A stretch of 64,000 bases of DNA, from the NCBI GenBank assembly GCA_965275915.1, contig CBDHYI010000007.1, forward strand, positions 496,001-560,000, read 5' to 3'. Below are positions 1 through 7,890 of the stretch, piece by piece. The translations under genes and the position numbers were made by a program. Numbering within the stretch: position 1 is the first letter of the stretch; each line of letters opens with the position of its first letter. The DNA is from JBDWFY01 sp965275915. GTDB taxonomy: Bacteria > Pseudomonadota > Alphaproteobacteria > Rhizobiales > Stappiaceae. Under the pieces are notes generated by a model. That model saw only the letters and a list, made by a program, of their open reading frames with translations. It did not search any database and was not told where the DNA came from.

Positions 1-642
1 CGGGCCTCGATGAATTACGCGCTTCAGCGCGGCGTGCCCTGTTATCTTTCGACGAAAAACACAATCCTCAAGGCCTATGACGGACGGTTCAAGGATCTGT
101 TCCAGGAAATCTTCGACACCGAATTCAAAGCGGCGTTTGAAGAAAAGAAAATCTGGTACGAGCATCGCCTGATCGACGATATGGTCGCTGCCGCTCTGAA
201 ATGGTCAGGCGGGTATGTGTGGGCCTGCAAGAACTACGATGGCGATGTTCAGTCCGACATTGTTGCACAGGGCTTTGGTTCTCTCGGCCTGATGACCTCC
301 GTGCTGATGACGCCGGACGGCAAGACCGTTGAGGCGGAAGCCGCGCACGGTACCGTGACGCGTCACTACCGTCAGCATCAGAAGGGCGAAGAAACCTCGA
401 CCAACCCGATCGCCTCGATTTTCGCCTGGACCCGCGGTCTTGCCCATCGCGCCAAGCTTGATGGAAACACCGAGCTGGCGGACTTTGCGGCAACACTTGA
501 AACAGTGTGCATCGACACCGTTCAGGGCGGCCAGATGACAAAAGACCTTGCCCTCCTGGTCGGCCCGGATCAGCCCTGGCTGACAACCAATCAGTTCCTC
601 GATGCCATCGACACCAACCTGAAGGCTGCCATGGCTCAATAA
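1..642 (+). CDS. icd: NADP-dependent isocitrate dehydrogenase, C-terminal part
   Basis: This is the 3' half of isocitrate dehydrogenase, the TCA-cycle enzyme that oxidatively decarboxylates isocitrate to 2-oxoglutarate in the cytoplasm. The frame is open from base 1, so the gene begins outside the window and the first in-frame ATG at 10 is internal. About 213 residues remain. Recognisable blocks are WYEHRLIDDMVA, the NYDGDVQSD segment that carries metal-binding aspartates, GSLGLMTS, and EAAHGTVTRH, which contacts the nucleotide. The sequence resembles the long eukaryote-like homodimeric IDH type usual in Hyphomicrobiales. The TAA stop at 640-642 is followed by a strong stem-loop. The assignment is secure; only the start is missing. 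Confidence 0.95.
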   Translation, partial: RASMNYALQRGVPCYLSTKNTILKAYDGRFKDLFQEIFDTEFKAAFEEKKIWYEHRLIDDMVAAALKWSGGYVWACKNYDGDVQSDIVAQGFGSLGLMTSVLMTPDGKTVEAEAAHGTVTRHYRQHQKGEETSTNPIASIFAWTRGLAHRAKLDGNTELADFAATLETVCIDTVQGGQMTKDLALLVGPDQPWLTTNQFLDAIDTNLKAAMAQ

Positions 643-1078
643 CTCCTCATGGACGGCAAGCGAAGACCTTTCGGAGGTGCCTTTGAAGGGTCTTTGCGAA
701 CCACATTGCCAGTACCGTCATTGACCGGAAAACGGTTCGGCTCTGTTGCATGAATTTTTCGGCCATAAACAATGTTATGGAACTTTATTCGCCTCCGCAC
801 GAGCCCTTGAGCCACTGTCATTTCTATAATTTCATTCTTAATAACAGTCACTTAAATAGATATATTTAACGGCTTTTGTTCCAGGACAAGCCGGTTGCCG
901 GTCAAATGTCAAAATTTGCCGGTCTCCCTGTGTTACGCTTTCAGAACCAACTCCAAAAGCAGCTCATGGGTGCTTGAACAGCGCGGATCAGCTCTGATAA
1001 TGTTCCGTAAGGGCTGGCAGACATCCGGTTGCAGGATTTAAGAAACGAGAAAACTCTTTAGGCATATACGAGGTAAGA
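643..1078. other. intergenic region between icd and a secreted-protein gene
   Basis: No convincing gene is seen here. The 71-residue minus-strand open frame (636-851) overlaps the icd end and has no family features. Apart from the stem-loop after icd the region is ordinary, AT-richer sequence around 770-870 that probably carries the promoter of the gene at 1079. Confidence 0.5.
663..697 (+). terminator. probable terminator of icd
   Basis: A stem-loop begins 21 bases after the icd stop. AGACC at 664-668 pairs with GGTCT at 689-693 and the pairing continues inward through several G-T pairs to a four-base loop, giving about 13 pairs. The T tract after it is short (TTT), so termination efficiency is uncertain. 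Confidence 0.55.
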
Positions 1079-1516
1079 ATGCACTTCCGGTCGGGTTTGT
1101 TTTTCGTTTTCTTTCTGATTCTGACCGGCAGTTTTTCTACCGTATCGGCTCAACAGGCCTACACGCCGCAGAGAGACTCCAGTGAGCGAAAAGCAATCCT
1201 GAATGCGCTCCGCCCGGCCATGGAAGCGAGACTGGGTAAACCCGTCGAGTTCGTGGTCAACTTCATGAATGCCTCGCGCGGCTGGGTGTTTCTCGGGGTG
1301 TCTCCGCAGCGGCCCGGCGGCGGTAAGATACGCCCTTCGGATACGGTATTTGCCGATCAACTGGACTATATGGACGGGCTGAACACGCTCGCCCTGCTGC
1401 GCTTCGACTATGGCCGCTGGAACCTGATCGATCATGTCGTCGGCCCAACCGACGCCTTCTGGCAGGGAGACCCGCTCTATCAGCGCATCCCACAGGAAAT
1501 TCTCACTTTGAGATGA
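1079..1516 (+). CDS. small secreted protein of unknown function
   Basis: A 145-residue protein with a clear N-terminal signal peptide: basic start, hydrophobic stretch of about 16 residues, and an Ala-Gln-type cleavage site (VSAQQ) near residue 24. The mature part is about 120 residues with no cysteines and no enzyme motif I recognise. The sequence YTPQRDSSERKAILNALRP suggests a conserved small exported family seen in alphaproteobacteria, but I cannot name it. The start ATG at 1079 is chosen because the signal peptide follows directly. The gene converges with the LysR gene and their 3' ends overlap by 14 bases, so no separate terminator fits between them. A periplasmic location is inferred. 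Confidence 0.75.
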   Translation: MHFRSGLFFVFFLILTGSFSTVSAQQAYTPQRDSSERKAILNALRPAMEARLGKPVEFVVNFMNASRGWVFLGVSPQRPGGGKIRPSDTVFADQLDYMDGLNTLALLRFDYGRWNLIDHVVGPTDAFWQGDPLYQRIPQEILTLR

Positions 1517-2432
1517 TCAGGCTGCTAGATGCAGTCAGCCGTCGTTTGGTTTCCTGAAAGCGTCGCTGATAGAGATCGCACACCGCGTCCTTGACCCCTT
1601 TGAGCTTTGAATGAAATCTAATCTGCTCGTGGAAACTCAGCCAGGATTCACGCTGTGAAATCGGTTTTACCGACAGTCTGACCAATCCCTCAAACTCGCC
1701 AATCCAGGCCGGCAGCAGGCCGATGGCACAACCGGATTTCAGAACACTGAGCAGCGCCATCGAACCGTTGACCGCATATTGCGGGGCGTTTCCGTTCAGG
1801 ATTTCCGCGAGACCGATTGAAGATGAAATCCGATCCCGGCCGCAGTAACCCGCCCACGGCAGACTTTGCCACTTCTCGCTGTCCCGCGCTTCCGGGTACC
1901 TGTCGCGGAAGGCCGGCGCCGCGTAGGCATGGACCTCAACGTCCCCCAGCTTCTGAGCAATCAGATGCGGATGGTTTGGCGGCCTGTTGCGGAGTGCAAA
2001 GTCGGCCGTGTTTCGCGACAGGTCCCAGTAATCGTCATCGGCGAAAAGTTGCACCTTCAATTCCGGATCCGCGCCTGCAAATTCGCTCAGGTGGTTTGAC
2101 AGGAAGCTCAAACCCCACTGACCCACGGCAAGACGGACTGTTGTTATTCTCCTGCCGGGATTTTCAAGCTCGGCCGCGCGCAGTACCTCCGACGCCGACT
2201 GGCCCATCGTCACAGCAACTCTCACCAGCCTGCGCCCCTCTTCCGTGAGTTCGTAGCCGGTTTGCCGCCGGTGAAACAATTGAAGGTTCAGAGACGTTTC
2301 GAAGCGGGCGACCTGCCGTCCGACTGTCGGCTGAGACATGCCAAGAACCGCAGCAGCGGCGCTCAGGGTTTTTTGTTCGGCGACCGTCAGAAAAATTCTG
2401 ACCAGATTCCAGTCAAGATCATCATTATTCAT
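1503..2432 (-). CDS. LysR-family transcriptional regulator
   Basis: A LysR-type regulator of about 309 residues, the normal size for the family. The N-terminal winged helix-turn-helix is seen at residues about 7-65 (LVRIFLTVAEQKTLSAAAAVLG, then QPTVGRQVARFE), followed by the two-lobed effector-binding domain. I choose the ATG at 2432 because it puts DLDWNLVRIFL at the usual family position; a second in-frame ATG at 2468 would add 12 residues. Neither has a strong Shine-Dalgarno. The target gene is not evident: the neighbour downstream converges and the helicase gene lies upstream on the same strand. A perfect palindrome overlaps the start codon and could mediate self-regulation. Effector unknown. 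Confidence 0.9.
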   Translation of the reverse strand: MNNDDLDWNLVRIFLTVAEQKTLSAAAAVLGMSQPTVGRQVARFETSLNLQLFHRRQTGYELTEEGRRLVRVAVTMGQSASEVLRAAELENPGRRITTVRLAVGQWGLSFLSNHLSEFAGADPELKVQLFADDDYWDLSRNTADFALRNRPPNHPHLIAQKLGDVEVHAYAAPAFRDRYPEARDSEKWQSLPWAGYCGRDRISSSIGLAEILNGNAPQYAVNGSMALLSVLKSGCAIGLLPAWIGEFEGLVRLSVKPISQRESWLSFHEQIRFHSKLKGVKDAVCDLYQRRFQETKRRLTASSSLIISK

Positions 2433-2443
2433 TGATGAATAAT
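2424..2443. promoter_or_regulatory. perfect 9-bp inverted repeat over the LysR start
   Basis: The arms ATTATTCAT and ATGAATAAT are perfectly complementary and separated by two bases. The repeat overlaps the preferred start codon of the LysR gene (ATG at 2432-2430). LysR proteins often bind partially palindromic AT-rich sites at their own promoter, so an autoregulatory operator is an inference; it could also be a chance AT-rich palindrome. Confidence 0.35.
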
Positions 2444-2731
2444 ATACTACAATATCATTCAAAGACATATGGCAGACTTGCGACCAGTCTGACCGTCATG
2501 TCTGCAAAAACCGATTATCGCAAAATACGCCATGTCCTGTATCTCCTGGTTTCGCCAGTCGGACGATCAAAGAGACTCTGGCTTTCCCGGAACCGCTCTG
2601 CCTGGCCGACCTGGATGATCCGGGATTTGCCTGTTGAAAAGACCGATGAAACATTCCGGCGGAACACACACATAAGCAGACGCAGGATATGCCGTTACAA
2701 ATCCTGTTGATCTCAGTCTGCCAGCGCCGGG

Positions 2732-3826
2732 TCACTTTACAATCGTAATGCGTTCCGCCGCCCTGGTTACACCGGTATAGAGCCAGCGGGCCTTGTGCTC
2801 ACGGAACGCGCCGCTTTCATCGAACAGCACCACATCATCCCATTGCGAGCCCTGGGCCTTATGAACCGTAAGGGCGTAGCCGAAGTCAAATTCCTCCGAA
2901 TTGCGTCTGACCGCGTAAGGCAGTTCGCCGGCGGTTCCGTCGAAAAACGCAGGCAGGACCGAGACAGTCACCGATTTGCGCGGATCCTCTTCCGAAACAA
3001 CGTCGAGTTTGATCTTGTTGCCCTTGGGCGCGCGCAGGCGTTTGACTTCCCAGATGCTTCCGTTCAGCAGACCCTTGGTCTTGTCATTTCTAAGGCAGAC
3101 CAGCTTTTCACCGCAGGCCGGCATGGCCTGATCATAGCCCTTAAGGGCCCGCATGCGCTGGTTATAGAGATGACGTGTGCGGTTCATTCCAACCAGAACC
3201 TGATCGGTTGCAAGGATGGCGTCGGAATCGATCTCCTTTCGCCTGATGACGCGGCTCTGCCCATAGATGCCGTGCACAATGTCCCTGCCCTCGCGAATAT
3301 CGAGTGAGAGGCGAATGATCGGATTGTCGGCGGCCTGGCGGTGAACCTCTGTCAGCATCACATCCGGTTCCGCCTCGGTAAAAAATCCGCCGCCCGACAC
3401 GGGCGGCAACTGCGCCGGATCGCCAAGCACCAGAACCGGGACGCCAAAGGACAGCAGATCCTTGCCCAGTTCTTCATCAACCATCGAGCACTCATCGATA
3501 ATGACGAGGCTTGCACCTGAAACATCGCTTTCCCGATTGAGCGCAAAGACCGGCGTTTCATCTTCGTCATCAGAAGCGCGCGGACGGTAGATAAGGCTGT
3601 GAATCGTCGCCGCGTTGCGGCAACCTTTGGATCGCAGAACATGCGCCGCCTTTCCGGTAAAGGCACCAAAGCAAACGTCGCCGTCCAGACCGTCGGCTAT
3701 GTGCCTGGCAAGCGTCGTTTTTCCGGTCCCGGCAAAACCGAACAGTCGAAATACCTGCGGTATTCCGGTTTTCATCCATTCGGACACGGCACTCAGCGCT
3801 GCATCCTGCTGCGGCGACCAAACCAT
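2732..3826 (-). CDS. RecD-like SF1B DNA helicase / AAA ATPase
   Basis: A 364-residue ATP-dependent helicase of the RecD/Dda-like superfamily 1B. Walker A is GFAGTGKT at residues 30-37, Walker B with the acidic pair is IIDECSMVD at about 109-117, motif III is LGDPAQLPPV, and the C-terminal UvrD_C_2-type motif YALTVHKAQGSQWDDV plus LYTGVTRA is present. All helicase motifs are intact, but the protein lacks the long N-terminal region of true RecD, so it is a stand-alone short helicase. I choose the ATG at 3826 because it has AAGGA upstream and starts directly with MVWSPQQDAAL; the frame stays open further upstream to 4009 without family sequence. Likely role: DNA repair or replication-fork processing. 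Confidence 0.88.
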   Translation of the reverse strand: MVWSPQQDAALSAVSEWMKTGIPQVFRLFGFAGTGKTTLARHIADGLDGDVCFGAFTGKAAHVLRSKGCRNAATIHSLIYRPRASDDEDETPVFALNRESDVSGASLVIIDECSMVDEELGKDLLSFGVPVLVLGDPAQLPPVSGGGFFTEAEPDVMLTEVHRQAADNPIIRLSLDIREGRDIVHGIYGQSRVIRRKEIDSDAILATDQVLVGMNRTRHLYNQRMRALKGYDQAMPACGEKLVCLRNDKTKGLLNGSIWEVKRLRAPKGNKIKLDVVSEEDPRKSVTVSVLPAFFDGTAGELPYAVRRNSEEFDFGYALTVHKAQGSQWDDVVLFDESGAFREHKARWLYTGVTRAAERITIVK

Positions 3827-4035
3827 CGTTTTCACGATCCTTTTTGAGTTTGTTCCCGTTCTGTTTAGTTGATTCGGCGCGCTCCACCGCGATTTTTTAT
3901 GACTTCTTGCCTGATATTTCGAAAGAAGATCCGCAACCCCTTGACCTTCCAACAATGGAAGGCCCATCACCTGACGGCAGAACCATCCAAACCGGCACCT
4001 CTCAACCACGCTGCAGCCGCTTTCCGGGGATCCTG

Positions 4036-4494
4036 ATGAACAACCGTTTCATCCTTTTTCTTGCATTTGTAAGCCTCCTATTGGCCGGCGGCACGGCTTT
4101 GAGCCATAAAGGCGCGACCGGGATTATCAAAATCCGTATGGACGAGATGAAGCAGCTCGGCGAACACATGAAAGGTCTGGCGGAGATGGCCAAGGGTGAC
4201 ACACCCATCGACGCCGCCAAGATTTCGACTGCCGCGGCTGAAATGGGGCGGATCGCCAATAACATTCCGGAGCTTTTTCCGCCAAACAGTCTCGAACATC
4301 CAAGCGAGGCAACAGCCACCATCTGGAGCCAATGGCCGGACTTCAAGATCGAAGCTGCATCCCTGTCCGTGCTTTCCTCACAGCTTGCCGCAGACGCCGA
4401 GACACTTGCTACCCCCGAAGAGCTTCAGGCCAAACTCGGGCAACTTGGTGAGACCTGCAAATCCTGTCACGAGACGTTCCGGTTGAAGAAGTAG
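4036..4494 (+). CDS. cytochrome c' (class II c-type cytochrome)
   Basis: A 152-residue periplasmic haem protein. A signal peptide covers residues 1-22 (hydrophobic FILFLAFVSLLLAGG, cleavage near ALS-HK). The C-terminal haem-binding CKSCH at residues 141-145 and the four-helix-bundle pattern with the motif near the C-terminus are diagnostic for class II cytochrome c'. Family members bind NO and CO and protect against nitrosative stress. The ATG at 4036 is preceded by GGGGA. The gene stands alone between the divergent helicase gene and a small hypothetical gene, so no operon partner such as cytochrome b561 is adjacent (one lies at 23.6 kb). Confidence 0.92.
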   Translation: MNNRFILFLAFVSLLLAGGTALSHKGATGIIKIRMDEMKQLGEHMKGLAEMAKGDTPIDAAKISTAAAEMGRIANNIPELFPPNSLEHPSEATATIWSQWPDFKIEAASLSVLSSQLAADAETLATPEELQAKLGQLGETCKSCHETFRLKK

Positions 4495-4599
4495 TCTTTC
4501 AAAACGCCTGCTCGCTGCCGTCCGATCATCACTTCACCGTGATGGGACAAAGCCTTGGTTTTAATTGATTTGCAAGGTTATCAAACTTATCTAGCCGGT

Positions 4600-5016
4600 A
4601 TGGTGTTCCGGAAACAAAGCATCTCCGCGTTTAAAACGGTCGCAACCTCCATTGTCGTTGCGCTTTGTTTTCTTGTGATTGCGCCGATTTTTCAGATACC
4701 GAGCGGAATCTCTCCGGGTTTCCCTTCCATGGCGGCGGAAACGTTGAACACGGGGGATGAAACCTGCGAGCCCGGACAGTCCGCCCTTTCGGTCCTGCCA
4801 ACGCTCAAAAAGCATGAATGCACCGGTTCCAGTCTGTTGATCCTGCCGGGCAAATCGTCAGTCCAATGCCAGGCTGATTGGCTGCTGCTTTGCCGGACGG
4901 TCGCGATCAACGCACCTGACAAACACCATTTCGACGATTTGCACATCAGCCGCACTCCTGACCTCGTGGTAAGCGAAACCGACCGGCCCCCACCCCGGCA
5001 TGGCCTCATCATCTGA
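4600..5016 (+). CDS. hypothetical small membrane-anchored or secreted protein
   Basis: An open frame of 138 residues from the ATG at 4600 (a longer frame opens at 4555). Residues about 10-32 form one hydrophobic segment (TSIVVALCFLVIAPIF) that could be a signal peptide or anchor, followed by a polar region with four cysteines. I recognise no family. Support comes from the hydrophobic N-terminus, a position in an otherwise empty 590-base gap, and co-direction with the genes on either side. There is no good ribosome-binding site. It may be real or a chance frame. Confidence 0.4.
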   Translation: MVFRKQSISAFKTVATSIVVALCFLVIAPIFQIPSGISPGFPSMAAETLNTGDETCEPGQSALSVLPTLKKHECTGSSLLILPGKSSVQCQADWLLLCRTVAINAPDKHHFDDLHISRTPDLVVSETDRPPPRHGLII

Positions 5017-5082
5017 GGTCTCCGGACCGGAGATTTCGCAAATACTCACGCAATACGTTTTTACCACCGTTCAGGTTTTGCC

Positions 5083-5739
5083 ATGAATCGCCGCCGTTTT
5101 TTACAACTCACCCCCTTTGCCCTGTCCTTGACGCTGGGCGCCTGTGCCTCAACGGGCCGAACACCGATCACCGCGGGCAAGCCCATATCCCGCGTCCCGC
5201 CGGATATCGCACTCGCCTATGCGGCCCGCCCTCAGGAACGATTTCCCCTTCCCGCGGTCGATATGAGCAAAGTCGATCCGCAATATTATCGTCAGATCGT
5301 GCGCTATCCGTCCGCCGAACAGCCCGGAACCGTGGTCGTCGATCCGCATGCGCATTTTCTCTATCTGGTTCTGGAAAACGGTCGGGCTTTGCGATACGGC
5401 GTGGGCGTCGGGCGGCAGGGGTTCTCCTGGAACGGCGATGCGCTGATCAAGTATAAGCGCGAATGGCCGACATGGACGCCCCCGGCGGAGATGATTGCGC
5501 GCCAGCCGGAGCTTGAAGAGTTCCGACACGGCATGGAGCCCGGCCTCGGAAATCCACTGGGCGCCCGGGCGCTTTACCTCTTCGACAACGGTGTGGACAC
5601 GCTCTATCGCATCCACGGAACCAACGAACCCTGGAGCATCGGCAAGTCCGTTTCTTCAGGCTGTATCCGGATGTTCAACCAGGACATCATCGACCTCTAC
5701 AATCGCGTGCCCGATGAAACCAAGGTCGTTGTCGTGTAA
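5083..5739 (+). CDS. L,D-transpeptidase (YkuD family) lipoprotein, copy 1
   Basis: A 218-residue L,D-transpeptidase that would make 3-3 peptidoglycan cross-links or attach proteins to the wall. The N-terminus MNRRRFLQLTPFALSLTLGAC ends in a lipobox with cysteine 21, so an outer-membrane or inner-membrane lipoprotein is expected. The YkuD domain spans residues about 80-218: VVVDPHAHFLYLV opens it, the catalytic signature is HGTNEP then SSGCIRM with cysteine about 194. The region WPTWTPPAEMIARQP is typical of the ErfK/YbiS-like alphaproteobacterial subgroup. The next gene is a close paralogue, pointing to tandem duplication. The signature residues are all intact. Confidence 0.93.
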   Translation: MNRRRFLQLTPFALSLTLGACASTGRTPITAGKPISRVPPDIALAYAARPQERFPLPAVDMSKVDPQYYRQIVRYPSAEQPGTVVVDPHAHFLYLVLENGRALRYGVGVGRQGFSWNGDALIKYKREWPTWTPPAEMIARQPELEEFRHGMEPGLGNPLGARALYLFDNGVDTLYRIHGTNEPWSIGKSVSSGCIRMFNQDIIDLYNRVPDETKVVVV

Positions 5740-5974
5740 TGGACGGGAGATGCCTGCAATCCATCGCCAGCCGGCAGGACACAGCGCCAGGGGTGGCGCT
5801 GAAGGCACAAAGGCAACCTGACCTCAATCTGCCAAAAATTAGCCTCACTTTCGTCACGTGATTGACGGTTAGTTCAGTTGATTGTCGATCCGCGCTATTT
5901 TGCGCAGATTGATTCGGCTTACAGACGACATGAGGGCCTGTGCGATACGCTCATGCCCTTTGCGGGGACACATA

Positions 5975-6616
5975 ATGGCAGGCAATTCGCTTTTCCGTTT
6001 CATTCCGTTGTTGATCATCGGAATGATCCTTTCCGGTTGTAATGAAGTCCTGACGCGCATTGTTCCGCCGGAAAATGTGGACTGGACAACCGCCTATGCC
6101 GCCAAGCCGCAGGAACGGTTCCCGCTTCCGGCAATCAAAGTCGGCCAGGTTCCGAAAAACTACCGCCGTTCCATCGTGCCCTACTATGGCTCCGAAAAAC
6201 CGGGCACGGTCATTGTCGATACCAAACGCCGTTACCTGCTGCTGGTTCGAAAAGACGGCTGGGCAATGCGTTACGGCATCGGGATCGGCCGCCAAGGCTT
6301 TGCCTGGAACGGCTCGGCGAAAGTCGGTGCCAAAAGGAAGTGGCCGACCTGGACACCGCCCGCTGAAATGATGGCACGTCAGCCCGAAACACGGGAGTTT
6401 GCCGGCGGGATGCCGCCGAGCCTCTCAAATCCGCTCGGCGCACGCGCGCTCTATCTCTATGATAACGGCGTTGATACGCTCTACCGCATTCACGGCACAA
6501 ATGAACCGCGCAGCATCGGCAAGGCGGTTTCCTCCGGTTGCATCCGCATGTTCAATCAGGATGTGATCGATCTTTACAACCGCGTTCCGGTCGGCGCCAA
6601 GGTTGTCGTTATCTGA
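5975..6616 (+). CDS. L,D-transpeptidase (YkuD family) lipoprotein, copy 2
   Basis: A 213-residue paralogue of the preceding gene. The ATG at 5975 is chosen because GGGGA lies seven bases upstream and a lipoprotein signal follows (IIGMILSGC, cysteine 22); the frame stays open upstream to a TTG at 5882. The motifs match copy 1 almost residue by residue: WPTWTPPAEMMARQP, HGTNEPRSIG and SSGCIRMFNQD, with catalytic cysteine about 189. The N-terminal 60 residues diverge more. The 235 bases between the copies contain a small hairpin at 5782-5801 (CAGCGCC/GGCGCTG), a weak terminator candidate, so the copies may be transcribed separately. Possible division of labour between cross-linking types or growth phases is inferred. 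Confidence 0.93.
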   Translation: MAGNSLFRFIPLLIIGMILSGCNEVLTRIVPPENVDWTTAYAAKPQERFPLPAIKVGQVPKNYRRSIVPYYGSEKPGTVIVDTKRRYLLLVRKDGWAMRYGIGIGRQGFAWNGSAKVGAKRKWPTWTPPAEMMARQPETREFAGGMPPSLSNPLGARALYLYDNGVDTLYRIHGTNEPRSIGKAVSSGCIRMFNQDVIDLYNRVPVGAKVVVI

Positions 6617-6743
6617 GAACACGAAAATGACGAGAACGTGTGAGCGGGCTTATCGCGATTGACGGCGAAGACGTCCTGCAAAGAAACTCGATGAGGCAGC
6701 GCAAAACATCCGCCTTCCTGCTCGCAAACCGGGTAAGCCGCCC

Positions 6744-7601
6744 TTATTCTGAAATACGTTTTGCGACCGAAAGAATGCGATACATTTCACGCAGGACAGG
6801 CTTCTCAATCAATTTGCCGTCAATCACGACAAGTCCGGTCCCGGCGTCCTCAAACGCGCGAGTAATTCGTTGTGCCCGCTCCACCTGTTCCGACGAGGGG
6901 GTAAAAACATTGTTCAAAACATCAATCTGTTTGGGATGAATGGCGCCCTTGCCTGAAAATCCCAGAGCACGGGCCTTTTCGGCCTCCGCCGCCATCCCTC
7001 CGCTGTTATCCAGATCAAGATAAGGAACATCTATGACATCAAGACCAGCGGACGCAGCCGCATGGACCACCCGCGAACGGGCATAGAGGAGCGGTTCCCA
7101 TGCGTTGTCGCACCGCAGATCCGCAGCCATATCGACGCCGCCGAAAAACAGGGCGTCGACGCGCTCACTGCAGTGGGCAATGTCAAAAGCCGTCTCAAGC
7201 GCCTGATTGGTCTCAATAATAACGTGAAGCCGCGTTTGATGTCCGCACTCGGTTAGCAGATCATCGAGCCAGACCACCTCATCAGGCCCACGAACCTTGG
7301 GAAGCATCAAAGCAGGCGGCGGAGTATGTGTTGCCAAAACCGCCTGCACGTCCGCCAGACCGAACGCCTCCCTGAGGCAATTTACGCGGACTATGCGTTC
7401 CACGCCATCATCGATCTGAGGCGTTTCAAACAGAGCGAGTGCCCGTACGCGGGCGTCCTCCTTGTCTTTGGGAGCAATCCCATCTTCCAGCTCAACACAG
7501 ACGATGTCGGCCCCCGACGCCAGCGCCTTGGGAAACATGTCCGGACGCAAGCCGGGCGTGAAAATAAAACTGCGCCTTGACCGCACCGCACGTTCGCCCA
7601 T
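6744..7601 (-). CDS. CitE-like CoA-ester lyase (HpcH/HpaI aldolase family)
   Basis: About 285 residues, the usual size for stand-alone CitE-like proteins. These Mg-dependent enzymes cleave or form beta-hydroxyacyl-CoA esters such as malyl-CoA or citramalyl-CoA. Visible motifs: RSFIFTPGLRPDMF at the start, VELEDGIAPKDKEDAR with the metal-binding acidic residues, MLPKVRGPDEV, IIETNQAL with the second metal glutamate, FFGGVDMAADLR, and GFSGKGAIHPKQID near the C-terminus. No citrate lyase alpha or gamma subunit is nearby, so this is not citrate lyase. The ATG at 7601 has GAGGA upstream; 13 more in-frame residues start at 7640. It lies divergent from a CoA-transferase gene, which suggests a shared acyl-CoA pathway. 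Confidence 0.88.
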   Translation of the reverse strand: MGERAVRSRRSFIFTPGLRPDMFPKALASGADIVCVELEDGIAPKDKEDARVRALALFETPQIDDGVERIVRVNCLREAFGLADVQAVLATHTPPPALMLPKVRGPDEVVWLDDLLTECGHQTRLHVIIETNQALETAFDIAHCSERVDALFFGGVDMAADLRCDNAWEPLLYARSRVVHAAASAGLDVIDVPYLDLDNSGGMAAEAEKARALGFSGKGAIHPKQIDVLNNVFTPSSEQVERAQRITRAFEDAGTGLVVIDGKLIEKPVLREMYRILSVAKRISE

Positions 7602-7890
7602 GAAATCCTCACCACATTGTCTGATGGCAGATGTCATCACACCGGCGTGATCCTAACATCGGCACCGTTTGATTCTATTTGTTTTTCAAGTCAATGAAAC
7701 TAGGCTCAGGACCCATCCCACGGTCGGCACGCCACCGGCCTGTTCTTCATTGTGTTGACTTAAGCGTCTTCGGTCGGTCATGTGGCCTTACGCGCTGTGC
7801 GTGGTGGATTGATTGAAGTGGCCGTGAAAGCCGCCGGGAGCTTTTTCGACAACCGGCAGGCAGGGATATATCGGAGCGGTGAGTAAGAGT

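Noticed and set aside
2432..2735. Small frames on both strands between the LysR and helicase genes
   Set aside because: No ribosome-binding site, no signal peptide or family pattern, and they overlap the LysR start.
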